This document shows positions 1-11,684 of a stretch of 64,000 nucleotides of DNA, piece after piece. The stretch is from Streptomyces graminofaciens (GTDB lineage Bacteria > Actinomycetota > Actinomycetes > Streptomycetales > Streptomycetaceae). The stretch lies in assembly GCF_030294945.1 (NCBI RefSeq), contig NZ_AP018448.1, positions 1,302,001 to 1,366,000 on the forward strand. The letters are read 5' to 3'. Position 1 is the stretch's first letter, and every line of letters begins with the position of its first letter. The translations under genes and the position numbers were made by a program. The notes beneath the pieces were generated by a model that was not told where the DNA came from, made no database searches, and saw only the letters and a program-made list of their open reading frames with translations.

Positions 1-53
1 CCGACGCGCGGACCTGGACGGCGGCGGCCGACGCGGCGCTGCACCGCGGATAG
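1..53 (+). CDS. 3' end of an unidentified upstream gene (partial)
   Basis: An open frame enters from the left edge (codons in phase with base 3) and ends at TAG 51-53. The visible tail reads [16 protein letters not shown], which has normal Streptomyces third-position GC and looks like an alpha-helical protein end. It lies 154 bp upstream of the PKS on the same strand, so it could be the previous gene of the same biosynthetic cluster. Sixteen residues are too few to assign a family. Confidence 0.35.
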   Translation, partial: DARTWTAAADAALHRG

Positions 54-88
54 ACCGGACAGGTCGGACAGGTCGGACAGGTGCGACG
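54..88. repeat. 9-bp tandem repeat upstream of the PKS
   Basis: The unit AGGTCGGAC is repeated twice exactly, with partial copies on both sides, directly after the preceding stop codon and about 120 bp before the PKS start. It may be slippage-derived. No hairpin or known operator was recognised. Confidence 0.6.
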
Positions 89-207
89 CGACGCCGGTCG
101 TCGACACATTCGATTACCCGGCCGACCTGCCTTTACGATCAATACCGTTGCTCTGCAAGGGGATTGACAACGGGCCGTGCTGCGCCGCGTGCCGGAGGGG
201 CGGGTAC

Positions 208-3200
208 ATGACGCGCGACGAGCTGATCCGGCCGCTGCCCGAGCTGTTGAAGGCGCACGCCGAGAGGTCACCGTCGCGGGTGGCGTACGCCGACGACGAA
301 CGGGAGGTCACCTACGCGGAGTTGGAGCGGCGCACGGGTCGACTGGCCGCGTATCTCGCGGGGGTGGGTGTGCGGCGCGGGGACCGGGTCGCGATCCTGC
401 TGGGCAACCGTGTGGAGATGGTGGAGAGCGTCCTCGCCGGTGTCCGGGCGGGTGCGGTCGGCGTGCCTCTCAACCCCCGGTCCTCGGACGCCGAACTGGC
501 CCATTTCCTGGAGGACAGCGGGGCCTCGGTCGTCGTCACCGACCGTACGCACCTGGCCCGCTTGAACCGCGTGGGGAGCCTGCACGACCGTACGCGCGTC
601 CTGTTCACCGGCACGGATCCGGTGCCGTCGGACGCCCCCGACGGCACGGTCCTCTTCGAGGTGGCGGCCGAGGCGGAGCCCGCCGTGCCGCCCCGCGACG
701 ATCTCGGGCTCGACGAGCCGGCCTGGATGCTCTACACCTCCGGCACCACCCATCGGCCCAAGGGCGTGCTGTCCACGCAGCGTGCGGCCCTGTGGTCGGT
801 TGCGGCCTGCTACACGCCGATCTTCGGGCTCTCCCCCGAGGACCGGCTGCTCTGGCCGCTCCCGCTGTTCCACAGCTTCGGGCACTCGCTGGCGATCCTG
901 GGGGTCACCGCGGTCGGCGCGAGCGCGCGGATCACCGGCGAACTGCTGCCTCCTGGCGGCCTGTTGAGGGAGCTGCGCACGCCTCGCGCATCCCTGGGCG
1001 GCTCCTACACCGTCCTGGCCGGGGTGCCCGCCGTGTACCACCAGCTGGTGGCGTCGGCGGCCGAGGACACCTCGCCCGTACCCGCTCTGCGGACGTGTGT
1101 CGTGGCGGGCGCTCCGAGCGCGCCGGCCCTGCGACGGGCGGTGGAGGACCTGCTGGGGGCGCCGCTGCTCGACGCGTACGGCAGTACCGAGACCTGCGGG
1201 ATGATCGCGGTGAACCGACCGGACGGGCCGATGGTCGACGGGTCCTGTGGGCCGCCGGTCCCGGGGATGGACGTACGGCTGGTCGATCCGGGCTCCGGCA
1301 ACGATGTCGCGGACGGCGACGAGGGCGAGATCTGGGCGCGTGGGCCGAGTCTGATGAGCGGCTACCACCATCAGCCCGAGGCGACGGCGGCCGCGCTGCG
1401 GGACGGCTGGTACCGCACCGGTGACCTGGGGCGACGCGTCGCGCACGGGCATCTCACCCTCACCGGCCGGGTCAGCGAGCTGATCATCCGGGGCGGGGAG
1501 AACATCCACCCCACCGAGATCGAGCAGGCCCTGCTGCACTGTCCCGGCGTGCGGGACGCGGTGGTGGTGGGCAGGCCGCACGACGTCCTCGGCGAGGTCC
1601 CGGTGGCGTACGTCGTTCCGGGACCGGACGGGTTCGACCCTCGGCGGATACTGGCCGCGTGCCGGGAGCGGCTGGCCGCGTACAAGCTGCCCGTCGAGAT
1701 CCACGAGATCGCGGCCGTCCCACGTACGGCGTCCGGCAAGATCACCCGCCACGCGGTCCTGCCGGACCTGGCCCGACCGGTACCCGAGGTTCGCCCCGCA
1801 TCCCCGACGGCGGCCGACGGTGCCCTGCGCCGACGCCTGCTCGCTCTCCCGCCGGAGGGGAGGGAACGCGCCCTGCGCGAGGCGGTACTCGCGCAGACGT
1901 CCGCGGTGTGCGGCGACGGATCGTACGAAGGGCTCGACGCCGACGGATCGAACGAGCGGCCCGACGCCGACGGTCCCCATGAACGGCTCGACGCCGACCG
2001 CCCGTTCACCGATCTCGGGCTGACATCCGAGGGAGCCGTCACGCTGATCGAGCGGCTCGGCGAGGCGACCGGGCTGCGGCTCCCGTCGACGCTGGTCTTC
2101 GACCATCCCACGCCGGACGCCCTGACGCGGCACGTGCACGACATCCTCTTCACCCCGGCGCCCGCACCCGCGCCGCACCTCGGCTCCGCGACGGAGGCGG
2201 ACGACCCTGTGGTGATCGTCGCCATGGGCTGCCGTTACCCCGGGGACGTGTACTCCCCCGAGGATCTGTGGGATCTGGTGGCGGAGGGCCGGGACGCGGT
2301 CTCGGGCTTCCCCACCGACCGGGGCTGGGACCTGGCCGCCCTGTACGACCCGGACCCGGACCGGGTCGGTACGTCGTACACCCGCAGCGGCGGATTCCTG
2401 CACCGGGCCGCCGAGTTCGACGCGTCCCTGTTCGGGATCTCGCCGCGGGAGGCACTGGCCATGGACCCGCAGCAGCGGCTGCTGCTGGAGACCTCGTGGG
2501 AGGTGTGGGAGCGGGCGGGCATCTCCCAGGCGGCGCTGCGCGAGAGCGACACGGGTGTGTTCGTGGGGGTGATGCACGGCGACTACTCCGCGCGCGTGGA
2601 CAAGCACGAGCTGGAGGCCCATCTGGCCCTGGGCTCGGCGGGCAGCGTGGCCTCCGGCCGGATCAGTTACGTGTACGGCCTGCGCGGGCCGTCGATCACG
2701 CTCGACACCGCGTGCTCGTCCTCGCTGGTGGCCCTGCACTGGGCGGCGCGGGCGCTGCGCTCCGGCGAGTGTTCCCTGGCCCTGGCCGGGGGTGTCACCG
2801 TGATGGCGACTCCCAAGGCGTTCACGGCTTTCAGCCGACATCGCGCGCTGTCGCCCGATGGCCGCTGCAAGTCGTTCTCGGCCTCGGCGGACGGCACCTC
2901 CTGGGGCGAGGGCGCGGGCCTTGTGCTGCTGGAGCGGTTGTCCGACGCCCGGCGCAACGGCCACCCCGTCCTGGCCGTGCTGCGCGGCTCCGCCGTCAAC
3001 TCCGACGGCGCGTCCAACGGCCTGACGGCACCGAACGGCCAGGCCCAACAGCGCCTGATCACAAGGGCGTTGACCGACGCCGGGCTCGGCGCCGACGACG
3101 TGGACGTGGTGGAGGCGCACGGTACGGGCACCACGCTGGGTGACCCCGTCGAGGCAAGCGCCCTGCTGGCCACCTACGGGCAGGGGCGGGCCGGGGACCG

Positions 3201-6200
3201 GCCGCCGCTGTGGCTGGGCTCGGTCAAGTCCAACCTGGGGCACACCCAGGCCGCCGCCGGTGTCGCCGGGGTCATCAAGATGGTGCAGGCCATGCGCCAC
3301 GAGCGGCTCCCGCGCTCGCTGTACGCGGAGGAACCCAGCCCGCACGTCGACTGGTCGGCAGGCCGGGTGGAACTGCTGGCCGAGTCCCGCCCCTGGCCGG
3401 TGACGGGCTCCCGGCCACGCCGGGCCGGGGTGTCCGCGTTCGGCATCAGCGGGACCAACGCCCACGTGATCCTGGAGGAGGCCCCTCAGCAACCCGACAC
3501 CGGACCGAGCCCCACCCAGGTCCCGGTGCCCTGGCTGCTGTCCGGCGCCGACGAGGCCGCCCTGCGCTCCCAGGCCCGACGTCTCGCCGCCCACCTGGCG
3601 TCCCGGCCCCACCTGTCGCCCACCGACGTCGGTGTCTCCCTGGCCGTGCCGAGGTCCCCGCTCGCCCACCGGGCGATGGTTCCGGCCGACGACCGGGCGC
3701 GGATGCTGACCGCCCTCGATGCGCTCGCCGACGGGAGGGGAGCGGATCGTGCCGTCGCCGATCCCGGCGTCCGTACGGCCTTCCTGTTCACCGGTCAGGG
3801 CTCTCAACGTGCCCGTATGGGTGCGGAGTTGCGCGACGCCTTCCCCACCTTCGACTCGGCGTTCGAGGGGGTCTGCCGGGCACTGGACGGCCGCCTGGAG
3901 CACCCTCTCGACGTGGTGCTGTCCGCGGAGCCGGGCACGCCGGAGGCCGCCCTGCTCGACCGTACGGACTTCACCCAGGCCGGTCTGTTCGCCTTCGAGG
4001 TGGCGCTGTTCCGGCTGTTGGAGTCCTGGGGAGTACGCCCCGACTTCCTGGCCGGGCACTCCGTGGGGGAACTGGCGGCCGCCCATGTCGCCGGAGTGCT
4101 GGACCAGGCCGACGCGGCGGAACTCGTCGCGGCCCGGGGTCGGTTGATGCACGCTCTGCCGGGCGGCGGGGCGATGGTGGCGCTGCACGCGACGGAGGAG
4201 GAGGTACTCGCCGAACTCCCCGCGTTCGACGGCCGGGTGGCGATCGCCTCGGTCAACGGACCGCGTGCGGTGGTGATTTCGGGAGCAGAGGACGCGGTGC
4301 TGGCCGTGGCGGCCGGATTCGAGGCGCGAGGTCGAAGGACCGTTCGACTGCGGGTCGCTCACGCCTTCCACTCCCCACTCGTGGAACCGATGCTCGACGA
4401 CTTCCGCCGGGTCGCCGAGGGGCTGACGTTCCGGCCGCCGCGGATCCCGGTCGTCTCGGCCGTGTCGGGCCGCCCGGCCGAGGCCGGGGAACTGTGTTCG
4501 CCGGAGTACTGGGTGCGGCACGCCCGTCTGCCGGTGCGTTTCGCCGACGCCGTGCGATGGCTCGGGGACAACGGGGTGTCGGCGTTCCTGGAGATCGGCC
4601 CGGGGGCGGCGCTCACCACCGCCGCCGAGGACTGTCTGACCGGCCCGGACGGCGAGGGCCCCGCCCCCTTGTGCGCCGCCGCCACCCGTGGCGGCGATCC
4701 CGAACCGAAGAGCCTGCTGGCCGCCGTGGCCCGCCTCCATGTGCGCGGAACGCCCGTCGACTGGCCCGTCGTGTTCACGGGCAGCGGTGCACGGCACCTG
4801 GAGGATCTGCCGACGTACGCCTTCCAACGGCAGCGGTACTGGCTGGCCGCGCCAAGCGCTCCCCTCGCCGCCCCGGACCCGCACGAACACCCGCTGCTGG
4901 GACCGGCGTTCACCGTGCCGGACACCGGCCGGACAGTGTTCTCCGGCCTGCTCTCCAGCACCGCTCACCCGTGGCTCGCCGACCATGTGATCGGCGGAAG
5001 GGTCCTGGTCCCCGCGACGGGGTTCGTGGAGATGGCCGTACGGGCGGGTGACGAGGTCGGCTTCGGCACGCTCGACGAACTCGTGGTCCTGGCCCCGCTG
5101 ATCCTGCCCGCGGCCACGGGCGTTCACGTACAGGTCGTCGTGGGCCCGGTGGACGACTCCGGCCGGCGCCCGGTCGACATCCACGCCCGGCCCGCCACGG
5201 ACGACTCCGAGCCCGACTGGACCCGGCACGCCACAGGCCTCCTCTGCACCACGGAAACCACCCGGCCGGAGGCGGAACCGGCGGTGTGGCCGCCGCGGGA
5301 CGCGACCGAGGTCGACCTCGCCGACGTGTACGACAGCCTCGCGGCAGTCGGCCTCTCCTACGGCCCGGCGTTCCGGGGCGTGCGGGCGGTCTGGCGGCGC
5401 GGCGACGAGATGTTCGCGGACGTCCGCCTGCCCGAGGCGGAGTCGGAACACGCCGACCGGTTCGGGATCCATCCGGCGCTGCTGGACGCGGCCCTGCACG
5501 CCCCGATGCTCACGGGTTCGGCTCCCGGCTCCGGCACGGTCCGGGTGCCGTTCGCGTGGAACGGCGTACGTCTGTACGCGACGGGTGCGTCGGAGGTACG
5601 CGTACGGATCGCCCCGAGCGGGACGGACTCGGTCACGGTCACCCTGGCCGACCCGTCGGGACGCCCGGTGGCTCACGTGGACTCCATGATTACGCGTGAA
5701 CTCCCCGCCGAGACGGTCGAGTCGACGGCCGACGCCGTGCGCCGGGCCCTGCTGCGCCTTGAGTGGACCGGCGTCGAGGAGCCGGAGGGCGAGCGGCGAC
5801 CCGTGACCGGCGGACGCTGGGCGCTGGTCGGCCCGGATGAGCTGGACCTGCGCGGGGCGCTCCCCGACCTCGTGGGAACCGACGCCCCCGAACCGGACAC
5901 CGTCGTCGTCACGGCCGTCGACGACGGCCAGGGGGCGGATACCGATCCGCTCCCCGCCGTGCACCGGCTGACCGGCAGGGTGCTGCGTACCCTCCAGGAC
6001 TGGCAGGACAACCCTCGGACGGCGGGCGCCCGTCTGGTCGTGCTGACGCGGAACGCGACCGCACCCGAGCCGGATCCGGCCGGGGCCGCCGTGTGGGGGC
6101 TGGTGCGTGCCGCACAGACGGAGCTGCCCGGACGTGTCGTCCTCGTCGATGTGGACGGGCGGCCGGAATCACTGCGGCTGCTCCCCGCTGCGGCGGCCGG

Positions 6201-8442
6201 CGACGAGGGCCAACTCTCCGTACAGAATGGGCACTTGGCGGTCCCCCGTCTGGTCGCCGCTGGTGAACTCTCCACCGAGGGCGGCAGCTTCGGGCCGGAC
6301 GGCACGGTCCTGATCACCGGCGGTACCGGCGCGCTCGGCGCGGAGGTCGCCCGCCATCTCGTGACGGCCCATGGCGTACGGCACCTGCTGCTCACCGGTC
6401 GGCAGGGGCCCCAGGCGCCGAATGCCGAGGAACTGCGCGTCATGTTGGAGGAGTTGGGCGCCGAGGTACGGATCGTGGCCTGTGACGCGGCCGACCGCGC
6501 CGCGCTGGCCGAGGTGATCAAGGAGTGCTCGCCCGCGCTGAGCGCCGTGGTGCATGCTGCAGGGGTGCTGGACGACGGTGTCCTCGCCGCGCTGACACCC
6601 GCGCGGATGGCGGCCGTGCTGCGGCCGAAGGTGGACGCGGCCTGGCATCTGCACGAGCTGACCCGGGACCTGGACCTGTCGGCGTTCGTCCTGTTCTCCT
6701 CGGTGTCCGGCCTGCTGGGCCGCGTCGGTCAGGGCAACTACGCGGCGGCGAACGTCTTCCTGGACGCCCTGGCCCGGCGCCGTTCCCAACTGGGGCTGCC
6801 CGCCGTGTCCTTGGCCTGGGGGCCGTGGGACCACGGGGCCGGCATGGCCGGGGCGGCCGGTGCGGCCGGGGCGGCCGGTGCGGCCGGGGCGGCCGGTGCG
6901 GCCGGTGCGGCCGGTGCGGCCGGCGGGGACGCGGGGGTCCCGCACCGGTCGGCCGGTGAGGTGCTCCGAGCGCTCTCCGTGGAGCAGGGCCTGGCCCTCT
7001 TCGACGCGGCGCTGCGCGCGGGCGAACCCGTACTGGCGCCGGTACTGCTGGACCGGGCGGCACTCAGGTCCGCCCAGGGGCTCCTGCCGCCGCCGCTGCG
7101 CGGACTCGTGCCGCCCCGCAGGCCGGCCGCCGGGACCGGGGAGGGCGCCGGTGACGGCTCCTCGCCAGGTGCGGAGCAGGTCTGGGAGCCGGGCGCCTGG
7201 CGCAAGGTGCTGGCCGGGCTGCCCGCCGACCGACGGGAGGACGCCCTCGCGGAGTTGATGCGTGCCGACGTGGCCACGGTCCTCGGCTACCCGGACGCCG
7301 ACGCGCTGCCGGCCGGCAGGTCCTTCGCCGAGCTGGGCTTCGACTCCCTGATGGCGGTCCAGGTCCGCAACCGGCTGAGCATGGCCCTGCGGCTGAGGCT
7401 GTCCGCCGCCGTGGTGTTCGAGCACCCGACGGCCCAGGGGCTGGCCCGCCACGTACTCGGTCTGCTGGACGACCTGCCCGACGTCGCACCGGAGCCGGAG
7501 CGCGCTCCCGCGCAGGACCGGCCCGCGCAGACGGAGGAGGACCGGCCCGCGCAGACGCTCTCCTCGCTCTACCGGCGGGTCTGCGAGGCCGGGCAGGTGG
7601 TCGCGGCGATGCACATGCTGGTCACGGCTTCCTGGGCGCTGCCGACCTTCGGCCCGGACGCCGGCCGGGAGCACGCCCTGGCCCCGCTGCGGCGCGCCGA
7701 CGGTTCCCAGGCCGGGCCAGTACTCGTCTTCCTCAACGGCTTCCACCCGCCCTTCGCCGCCCCCGGTGGTGAATTCGCCGGATTCCACGCCCACTTCCAG
7801 GGCGAACTGGACGTCCTCGAACTCCCGCACCCCGGCATCGGGGCGGGCCGTGCCGTGCCGGCCGACCGGGACACGCTCGCCCGGACACACGCGGAGACGG
7901 TGCGACAGCACGTCGGCGACCGGCCCTTCGTAATCGTCGGTGTGAGCACCGGAGGCGCGGTCGCCCATGCGGTGACCCGGCGGCTCGAAGCCATGGGGAA
8001 CCCGCCCGTCGGACAGGTGCTGCTCGACACGTACCTCATCAACGACGGCAACAGCGACAAGGACTGGCTGCTGTCCCTGCCCGCCGTGATCGCGCCGCGC
8101 CTGGGCGGAAACCAGTTCACGGGGGACGAGGACACCGGGGTGGCCGCGCTGGGCGCGTACACCCGGATGTTCCTGGACTGGGAGCCGGAGCCGGTCGCCA
8201 CCCCCACCCTGCTGGTCCGGGCCACCCGGCCGACGCCCGCGATGGCGGCGGGCGCGGCCCCGGACGAGTGGCGCACCTCCTGGCCGCTGCCGCACACGCG
8301 GGTCGACGTCCCCGGCGACCACTTCTCGCTCATGGGGGAACACACCCCCACCACGGCGGCGGCCGTCCGCGCCTGGATCGATTCCCTCGGCCGTACGGGC
8401 GCCGCGTCGGCGCCGAACACAGGAACAGAAGGAGAGCGGTGA
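208..8442 (+). CDS. Type I polyketide synthase: CoA ligase-ACP-KS-AT-DH-KR-ACP-TE
   Basis: A 2744-aa loading-plus-single-module synthase. Approximate domains: acyl/aryl-CoA ligase 1-540 (YTSGTT phosphate loop near 175), ACP1 with phosphopantetheine Ser near 607 (LGLTSE, a variant of the usual GxDS), KS 666-1090 (DTACSSS Cys near 836, EAHGTGT, KSNLGHT), AT from about 1190 (GHSVGE; HAFH, which predicts malonyl-CoA), DH (HxxxGxxxxP near 1593; DAALH near 1760), KR (GGTGALG near 2038; LDD, B-type), ACP2 (LGFDSL near 2380), TE (GVSTG near 2580; C-terminal GDHFSL). No ER is present. All catalytic motifs look intact. The ATG at 208 is chosen because GGAGGGG lies 7 nt upstream; an in-frame ATG at 148 has no such site. 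The gene is coupled to the halogenase by a GTGA overlap. The family logic predicts priming with a free carboxylic acid and extension by malonate to an enoyl or polyene acid. Substrate and iteration number cannot be read from sequence. Confidence 0.93.
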   Translation: MTRDELIRPLPELLKAHAERSPSRVAYADDEREVTYAELERRTGRLAAYLAGVGVRRGDRVAILLGNRVEMVESVLAGVRAGAVGVPLNPRSSDAELAHFLEDSGASVVVTDRTHLARLNRVGSLHDRTRVLFTGTDPVPSDAPDGTVLFEVAAEAEPAVPPRDDLGLDEPAWMLYTSGTTHRPKGVLSTQRAALWSVAACYTPIFGLSPEDRLLWPLPLFHSFGHSLAILGVTAVGASARITGELLPPGGLLRELRTPRASLGGSYTVLAGVPAVYHQLVASAAEDTSPVPALRTCVVAGAPSAPALRRAVEDLLGAPLLDAYGSTETCGMIAVNRPDGPMVDGSCGPPVPGMDVRLVDPGSGNDVADGDEGEIWARGPSLMSGYHHQPEATAAALRDGWYRTGDLGRRVAHGHLTLTGRVSELIIRGGENIHPTEIEQALLHCPGVRDAVVVGRPHDVLGEVPVAYVVPGPDGFDPRRILAACRERLAAYKLPVEIHEIAAVPRTASGKITRHAVLPDLARPVPEVRPASPTAADGALRRRLLALPPEGRERALREAVLAQTSAVCGDGSYEGLDADGSNERPDADGPHERLDADRPFTDLGLTSEGAVTLIERLGEATGLRLPSTLVFDHPTPDALTRHVHDILFTPAPAPAPHLGSATEADDPVVIVAMGCRYPGDVYSPEDLWDLVAEGRDAVSGFPTDRGWDLAALYDPDPDRVGTSYTRSGGFLHRAAEFDASLFGISPREALAMDPQQRLLLETSWEVWERAGISQAALRESDTGVFVGVMHGDYSARVDKHELEAHLALGSAGSVASGRISYVYGLRGPSITLDTACSSSLVALHWAARALRSGECSLALAGGVTVMATPKAFTAFSRHRALSPDGRCKSFSASADGTSWGEGAGLVLLERLSDARRNGHPVLAVLRGSAVNSDGASNGLTAPNGQAQQRLITRALTDAGLGADDVDVVEAHGTGTTLGDPVEASALLATYGQGRAGDRPPLWLGSVKSNLGHTQAAAGVAGVIKMVQAMRHERLPRSLYAEEPSPHVDWSAGRVELLAESRPWPVTGSRPRRAGVSAFGISGTNAHVILEEAPQQPDTGPSPTQVPVPWLLSGADEAALRSQARRLAAHLASRPHLSPTDVGVSLAVPRSPLAHRAMVPADDRARMLTALDALADGRGADRAVADPGVRTAFLFTGQGSQRARMGAELRDAFPTFDSAFEGVCRALDGRLEHPLDVVLSAEPGTPEAALLDRTDFTQAGLFAFEVALFRLLESWGVRPDFLAGHSVGELAAAHVAGVLDQADAAELVAARGRLMHALPGGGAMVALHATEEEVLAELPAFDGRVAIASVNGPRAVVISGAEDAVLAVAAGFEARGRRTVRLRVAHAFHSPLVEPMLDDFRRVAEGLTFRPPRIPVVSAVSGRPAEAGELCSPEYWVRHARLPVRFADAVRWLGDNGVSAFLEIGPGAALTTAAEDCLTGPDGEGPAPLCAAATRGGDPEPKSLLAAVARLHVRGTPVDWPVVFTGSGARHLEDLPTYAFQRQRYWLAAPSAPLAAPDPHEHPLLGPAFTVPDTGRTVFSGLLSSTAHPWLADHVIGGRVLVPATGFVEMAVRAGDEVGFGTLDELVVLAPLILPAATGVHVQVVVGPVDDSGRRPVDIHARPATDDSEPDWTRHATGLLCTTETTRPEAEPAVWPPRDATEVDLADVYDSLAAVGLSYGPAFRGVRAVWRRGDEMFADVRLPEAESEHADRFGIHPALLDAALHAPMLTGSAPGSGTVRVPFAWNGVRLYATGASEVRVRIAPSGTDSVTVTLADPSGRPVAHVDSMITRELPAETVESTADAVRRALLRLEWTGVEEPEGERRPVTGGRWALVGPDELDLRGALPDLVGTDAPEPDTVVVTAVDDGQGADTDPLPAVHRLTGRVLRTLQDWQDNPRTAGARLVVLTRNATAPEPDPAGAAVWGLVRAAQTELPGRVVLVDVDGRPESLRLLPAAAAGDEGQLSVQNGHLAVPRLVAAGELSTEGGSFGPDGTVLITGGTGALGAEVARHLVTAHGVRHLLLTGRQGPQAPNAEELRVMLEELGAEVRIVACDAADRAALAEVIKECSPALSAVVHAAGVLDDGVLAALTPARMAAVLRPKVDAAWHLHELTRDLDLSAFVLFSSVSGLLGRVGQGNYAAANVFLDALARRRSQLGLPAVSLAWGPWDHGAGMAGAAGAAGAAGAAGAAGAAGAAGAAGGDAGVPHRSAGEVLRALSVEQGLALFDAALRAGEPVLAPVLLDRAALRSAQGLLPPPLRGLVPPRRPAAGTGEGAGDGSSPGAEQVWEPGAWRKVLAGLPADRREDALAELMRADVATVLGYPDADALPAGRSFAELGFDSLMAVQVRNRLSMALRLRLSAAVVFEHPTAQGLARHVLGLLDDLPDVAPEPERAPAQDRPAQTEEDRPAQTLSSLYRRVCEAGQVVAAMHMLVTASWALPTFGPDAGREHALAPLRRADGSQAGPVLVFLNGFHPPFAAPGGEFAGFHAHFQGELDVLELPHPGIGAGRAVPADRDTLARTHAETVRQHVGDRPFVIVGVSTGGAVAHAVTRRLEAMGNPPVGQVLLDTYLINDGNSDKDWLLSLPAVIAPRLGGNQFTGDEDTGVAALGAYTRMFLDWEPEPVATPTLLVRATRPTPAMAAGAAPDEWRTSWPLPHTRVDVPGDHFSLMGEHTPTTAAAVRAWIDSLGRTGAASAPNTGTEGER
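1915..1998 (+). repeat. Imperfect in-frame repeats in the ligase-ACP linker
   Basis: Three imperfect 27-30 bp units encode LDADG, PDADG and LDADR motifs just before ACP1 of the PKS. They lengthen the flexible linker between the CoA ligase and the carrier domain without disturbing the frame. Confidence 0.6.
6843..6932 (+). repeat. In-frame 9-bp minisatellite encoding (Ala-Ala-Gly)n in the PKS
   Basis: About nine copies of GCC-GGN-GCG follow the WGPWDHG segment near the end of the KR domain and encode an AAG repeat. A multiple-of-three unit allows length change without frameshift. It probably forms a flexible insertion after the KR core. It could equally be neutral slippage in GC-rich DNA. Confidence 0.85.
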
Positions 8443-9953
8443 ACCCCGACCACGAGACAGGGAAGACAGGAAAGTCGGTGGAAACCGAGGAGTTCGACGT
8501 GATCGTCGTGGGCGGCGGCCCGGCCGGGTCGACCGCCGCCACGGCCGTCGCACTGCGGGGTCACCGCGTCCTCCTGCTGGAGCAGCAGACGTTTCCCCGG
8601 TACCAGATCGGCGAGTCGCTGCTCCCCTCCACCGTGCACGGGGTGTGCCGCATCCTGGGCGTCGAGGAGGAGGTCGCGCGGGCCGGCTTCAAGACGAAGC
8701 GCGGCGGGACCTTCCGCTGGGGCCGGAACCCGGACCCGTGGCAGTTCTCCTTCGCTCTGTCCCCCCGGCTGGCCGACCCGACCTCCTTCGCCTACCAGGT
8801 CGAGCGGTCCCGGTTCGACGCGATCCTGCTGGACAACGCCCGCCGGGTCGGCGTCGACGTTCGGGAGGGCTGCCGGGTCAAGGGCGTGCTCGGCGACGAG
8901 GAGCGCGTCAGGGGCGTCGGCTGGACGGGCCCCGCCGGGGAGACCCGCGAGGCCCGGGCCCGTTACGTCGTGGACGCGTCCGGCAACGGCAGCCGGATCC
9001 ACGGCGAGGTCGGCGGCAGGCGGACGTACTCCGACTTCTTCCGGAACATCGCGGTGTTCGGCTACTTCGCCGGCGGCAAGCGGCTCCCGAAGCCCAACGA
9101 CGGCAACATCTTCTGCGCCGCCTTCGACGAGGGCTGGCTCTGGTACATCCCGCTCCGCGACGACCTCACCAGCGTCGGAGCGGTGGTCGGCCGGGACAAC
9201 GCCGCCGCGATCCAGCGGGACCCGGTGACGGCCTGGCGCGGGCTGATCGACTCCTGCCCGGAGGTCCGGGGCCTCCTGGACGGGGTGGCGCAGGCCACCG
9301 AGGCGCCGTACGACCAGGTGCGGGTCCGCAAGGACTGGTCGTACTGGAAGTCACAGCTGTGGCGGCCCGGCATGGTGCTGGTCGGCGACGCGGCGTGCTT
9401 CGTCGACCCTGTGCTGTCCTCCGGAGTGCACCTCGCCACGTACGGGGCCCTGCTCGCGGCCCGCTCCATCAACAGCGGCCTGGCGGGAAACCTCGACGAG
9501 GGCCGCCTCTTCGACGAGTTCGAGGCACGCTACCGGCACGAATACGGCCTGTTCCACGAGTTCCTGGTCTCCTTCTACGACATGCACCAGGACGAACGGT
9601 CGTACTTCTGGAAGGCCCGCAAGGTCACCCATGTCGACGCGACGGAAATGGAGGCGTTCGTCGAACTGGTGGGTGGACTGGCCTCCGGCGACACGTCCCT
9701 CGCCGGGCCCGGGCAGGCGGGTGCCCGGCTGACTGCCACCGCCTCGGAACTCGACCACGCGGTCGGCCGGCTCCCGGACTCCGACGGCCTGCGCAATCCG
9801 CTCTTCGAGTCCGCCTCGATCCGCCAGGTCTTCCAGGAGGGCACGATCCTCCAGGAACGGGGTGTCTTCGGTGGCCCGCTGGAGAAGGAGACCCCGCTGC
9901 ACCCCGGCGGCCTGATGGCCTCGGAGGACGGACTCACGTGGGTGACCGAGTGA
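8439..9953 (+). CDS. FAD-dependent halogenase, tethered-substrate type
   Basis: A 504-aa flavin halogenase. The N-terminal FAD fold is marked by GGGPAGS near residue 25. The halogenase signature WxWxIP appears as WLWYIP near residue 233, and a second FAD element reads [10 protein letters not shown]. The sequence resembles the CndH/CmlS-like group, which generally acts on carrier-protein-bound substrates rather than free tryptophan. The GTG start overlaps the PKS stop (GTGA), with AGAAGGAGA upstream; a second in-frame GTG at 8478 is a weaker alternative. Coupling to the PKS argues that it halogenates the ligase-loaded starter or the polyketide on ACP1 or ACP2. Chlorination rather than bromination is the usual outcome for this family but is not shown by the sequence. 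Confidence 0.92.
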   Translation: MNPDHETGKTGKSVETEEFDVIVVGGGPAGSTAATAVALRGHRVLLLEQQTFPRYQIGESLLPSTVHGVCRILGVEEEVARAGFKTKRGGTFRWGRNPDPWQFSFALSPRLADPTSFAYQVERSRFDAILLDNARRVGVDVREGCRVKGVLGDEERVRGVGWTGPAGETREARARYVVDASGNGSRIHGEVGGRRTYSDFFRNIAVFGYFAGGKRLPKPNDGNIFCAAFDEGWLWYIPLRDDLTSVGAVVGRDNAAAIQRDPVTAWRGLIDSCPEVRGLLDGVAQATEAPYDQVRVRKDWSYWKSQLWRPGMVLVGDAACFVDPVLSSGVHLATYGALLAARSINSGLAGNLDEGRLFDEFEARYRHEYGLFHEFLVSFYDMHQDERSYFWKARKVTHVDATEMEAFVELVGGLASGDTSLAGPGQAGARLTATASELDHAVGRLPDSDGLRNPLFESASIRQVFQEGTILQERGVFGGPLEKETPLHPGGLMASEDGLTWVTE

Positions 9954-10076
9954 ACCCTGCCATGCCAAAAGGGCCCCCACAGTGGTCGGCCCATCACGAC
10001 GACCGGGCCCGCCGTCTCCTGACCGTCCTGGTGTCCGGCCCTGAAGATCTCGTCGCGAACTCCAGCCGGGTGGTAC

Positions 10077-11402
10077 TCACTTGGCCACATCGGCATCTTC
10101 CGCTGAGGGTGCGGCGTCGCCGCCGAGCCCGCCTCCGCGGTCGACGGTGCGCAACCTGGGCGCCAGCCACAAACGTTGCACCAGCGGGCCGGCCATCATC
10201 GTGGTGATGACGGCCATGGCCACCATCACGGTGAAGAGTCGGCCGTCGATGACGCCCAGGCCCAGGCCCACGTTGAGCAGGACGAGCTCGGTGAGCCCGC
10301 GCGCGTTCAACAGCACGCCCAGCGTGACGGACTGCCGGGCGGTGGCCCCAGTGAGTCGGGCGGCGCCCGTAGCGCCGAGGAACTTGCCCGCGCAGGCCAC
10401 GACGAGCACGGCCAGCAGCATGACCAAGCCCTGTCCGCCGAGGCCACGGAAATCGACGGACAGCCCGGTGACGACGAAGAACACCGGCAGCAGCAACAGG
10501 CTCGACTGCTCCAGCCGCGCCGGCACATCCGGGGCGTACGCGTCGATGTGCCGACGCGGTACGACGGCGCCGAAGATGAAGGCGCCGAACACCGTGTGCA
10601 GCCCCATCGCGTCGGTGGCCCAGGCGGACAGCAGCAGTCCGCTGAAGACCACCCCGTAGACCAGCGTGCTGTCCCGGTTCCAGGACCGTTCGGGCGCCAG
10701 CAGCCAGCGCAGGCCGGGCCGGATCACATACATCATGCAGAGGACGAAGAGGGCGGACAGCATGGCCATCCGGGCCAGCGGCCAGGAGCCGGTGGCATTC
10801 ACCACCACGACCACGACGGCGAGCATGGCCCACGCCAGCAAGTCCTGCAGGGCAGCGCTGGCGAGCGCCACCTGCCCGATGCGCTCCCGGGACAGACCGT
10901 GGTCGGAGAGGATACGGGCCAACACCGGAAAGGCTGTGATGGACATGGCCGCCCCGAGGAACAGCGCCGGGCCGACCAGCCCGGTCCGCTCCTGCTCCGA
11001 GAAGGTCCAGGGCGCGAGCACGACGGCCAGACCCGTGCCCAGCGCGAACGGCAGGGCAACGGAGCTGAGCGAGACCGCCACTACGTGGCGTCCCTGGCCG
11101 CGCAGATCAGCGAAGTCCAGGTGATAGCCCACCTGGAACATGAAGAGAACGAGGCCCAGTTGGGCCAGTATCTGCAGAAAAGGCCGGGCCTCGGCCGGGA
11201 ACAGGACCGCGGTCGGATTTCCCGGGAGCAGACCCAGCAGGCTCGGTCCCAGCATCAGTCCCGCAGCTATCTCCCCCAGCACCGCCGGCTGCCGCAAGCG
11301 CTGGGCGATCCGGCCGCACAACAACGCCGCGGGCACCATCACGGCAAGGCCGACAAGCACCTGCCGAATGGTTCCATCCGTCGCGCCACTACTGATCAGC
11401 AT
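10077..11402 (-). CDS. Cation/proton antiporter, CPA2 (Kef-type) family
   Basis: A 441-aa polytopic membrane protein with about twelve hydrophobic segments and CPA2 hallmarks: an N-terminal LRQPAVLGEIAAGLMLGPS stretch, the GAAMSITAFPVLARIL helix and QDLLAWAMLA. It would exchange Na+ or K+ for protons across the plasma membrane. The ATG at 11402 is preceded by GGAGGGG; the frame runs further upstream but without a plausible start. It is convergent with the halogenase, 123 bp apart. Such antiporters often sit beside polyketide clusters and can help tolerate ionophoric products. A housekeeping pH or ion role is equally possible. There is no C-terminal TrkA domain. Confidence 0.88.
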   Translation of the reverse strand: MLISSGATDGTIRQVLVGLAVMVPAALLCGRIAQRLRQPAVLGEIAAGLMLGPSLLGLLPGNPTAVLFPAEARPFLQILAQLGLVLFMFQVGYHLDFADLRGQGRHVVAVSLSSVALPFALGTGLAVVLAPWTFSEQERTGLVGPALFLGAAMSITAFPVLARILSDHGLSRERIGQVALASAALQDLLAWAMLAVVVVVVNATGSWPLARMAMLSALFVLCMMYVIRPGLRWLLAPERSWNRDSTLVYGVVFSGLLLSAWATDAMGLHTVFGAFIFGAVVPRRHIDAYAPDVPARLEQSSLLLLPVFFVVTGLSVDFRGLGGQGLVMLLAVLVVACAGKFLGATGAARLTGATARQSVTLGVLLNARGLTELVLLNVGLGLGVIDGRLFTVMVAMAVITTMMAGPLVQRLWLAPRLRTVDRGGGLGGDAAPSAEDADVAK

Positions 11403-11684
11403 GACCCCTCCCCCATCACCGGTCCACCTCATTTTCGAGGAGCCAACGGCCAGACAGAAATGCGCACTTGGACACCTGAACGGGGTTTCGGAGCGGCTGT
11501 GTGCACCATGCCGACCGTGAAGCAGGAGCCTGCCGACACAAGCAGGAAGGGGGCCCACAGACCTGGCCCTGCGCACGGTGCTGCGCGGGCGGCGGTGTTC
11601 ACCCGGCGCAGCCGCGACGTACATGTCAACCGTACCCCGCTCCCGGACAGCCGAGAGCCCGGCACCGCGGCGGGGGATTCCGCG

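Noticed and set aside
268..5964. An 1898-codon open frame antisense to the PKS
   Set aside because: It mirrors the PKS coding frame, has no recognisable domain and arises from high third-position GC. The plus-strand frame carries every PKS motif.
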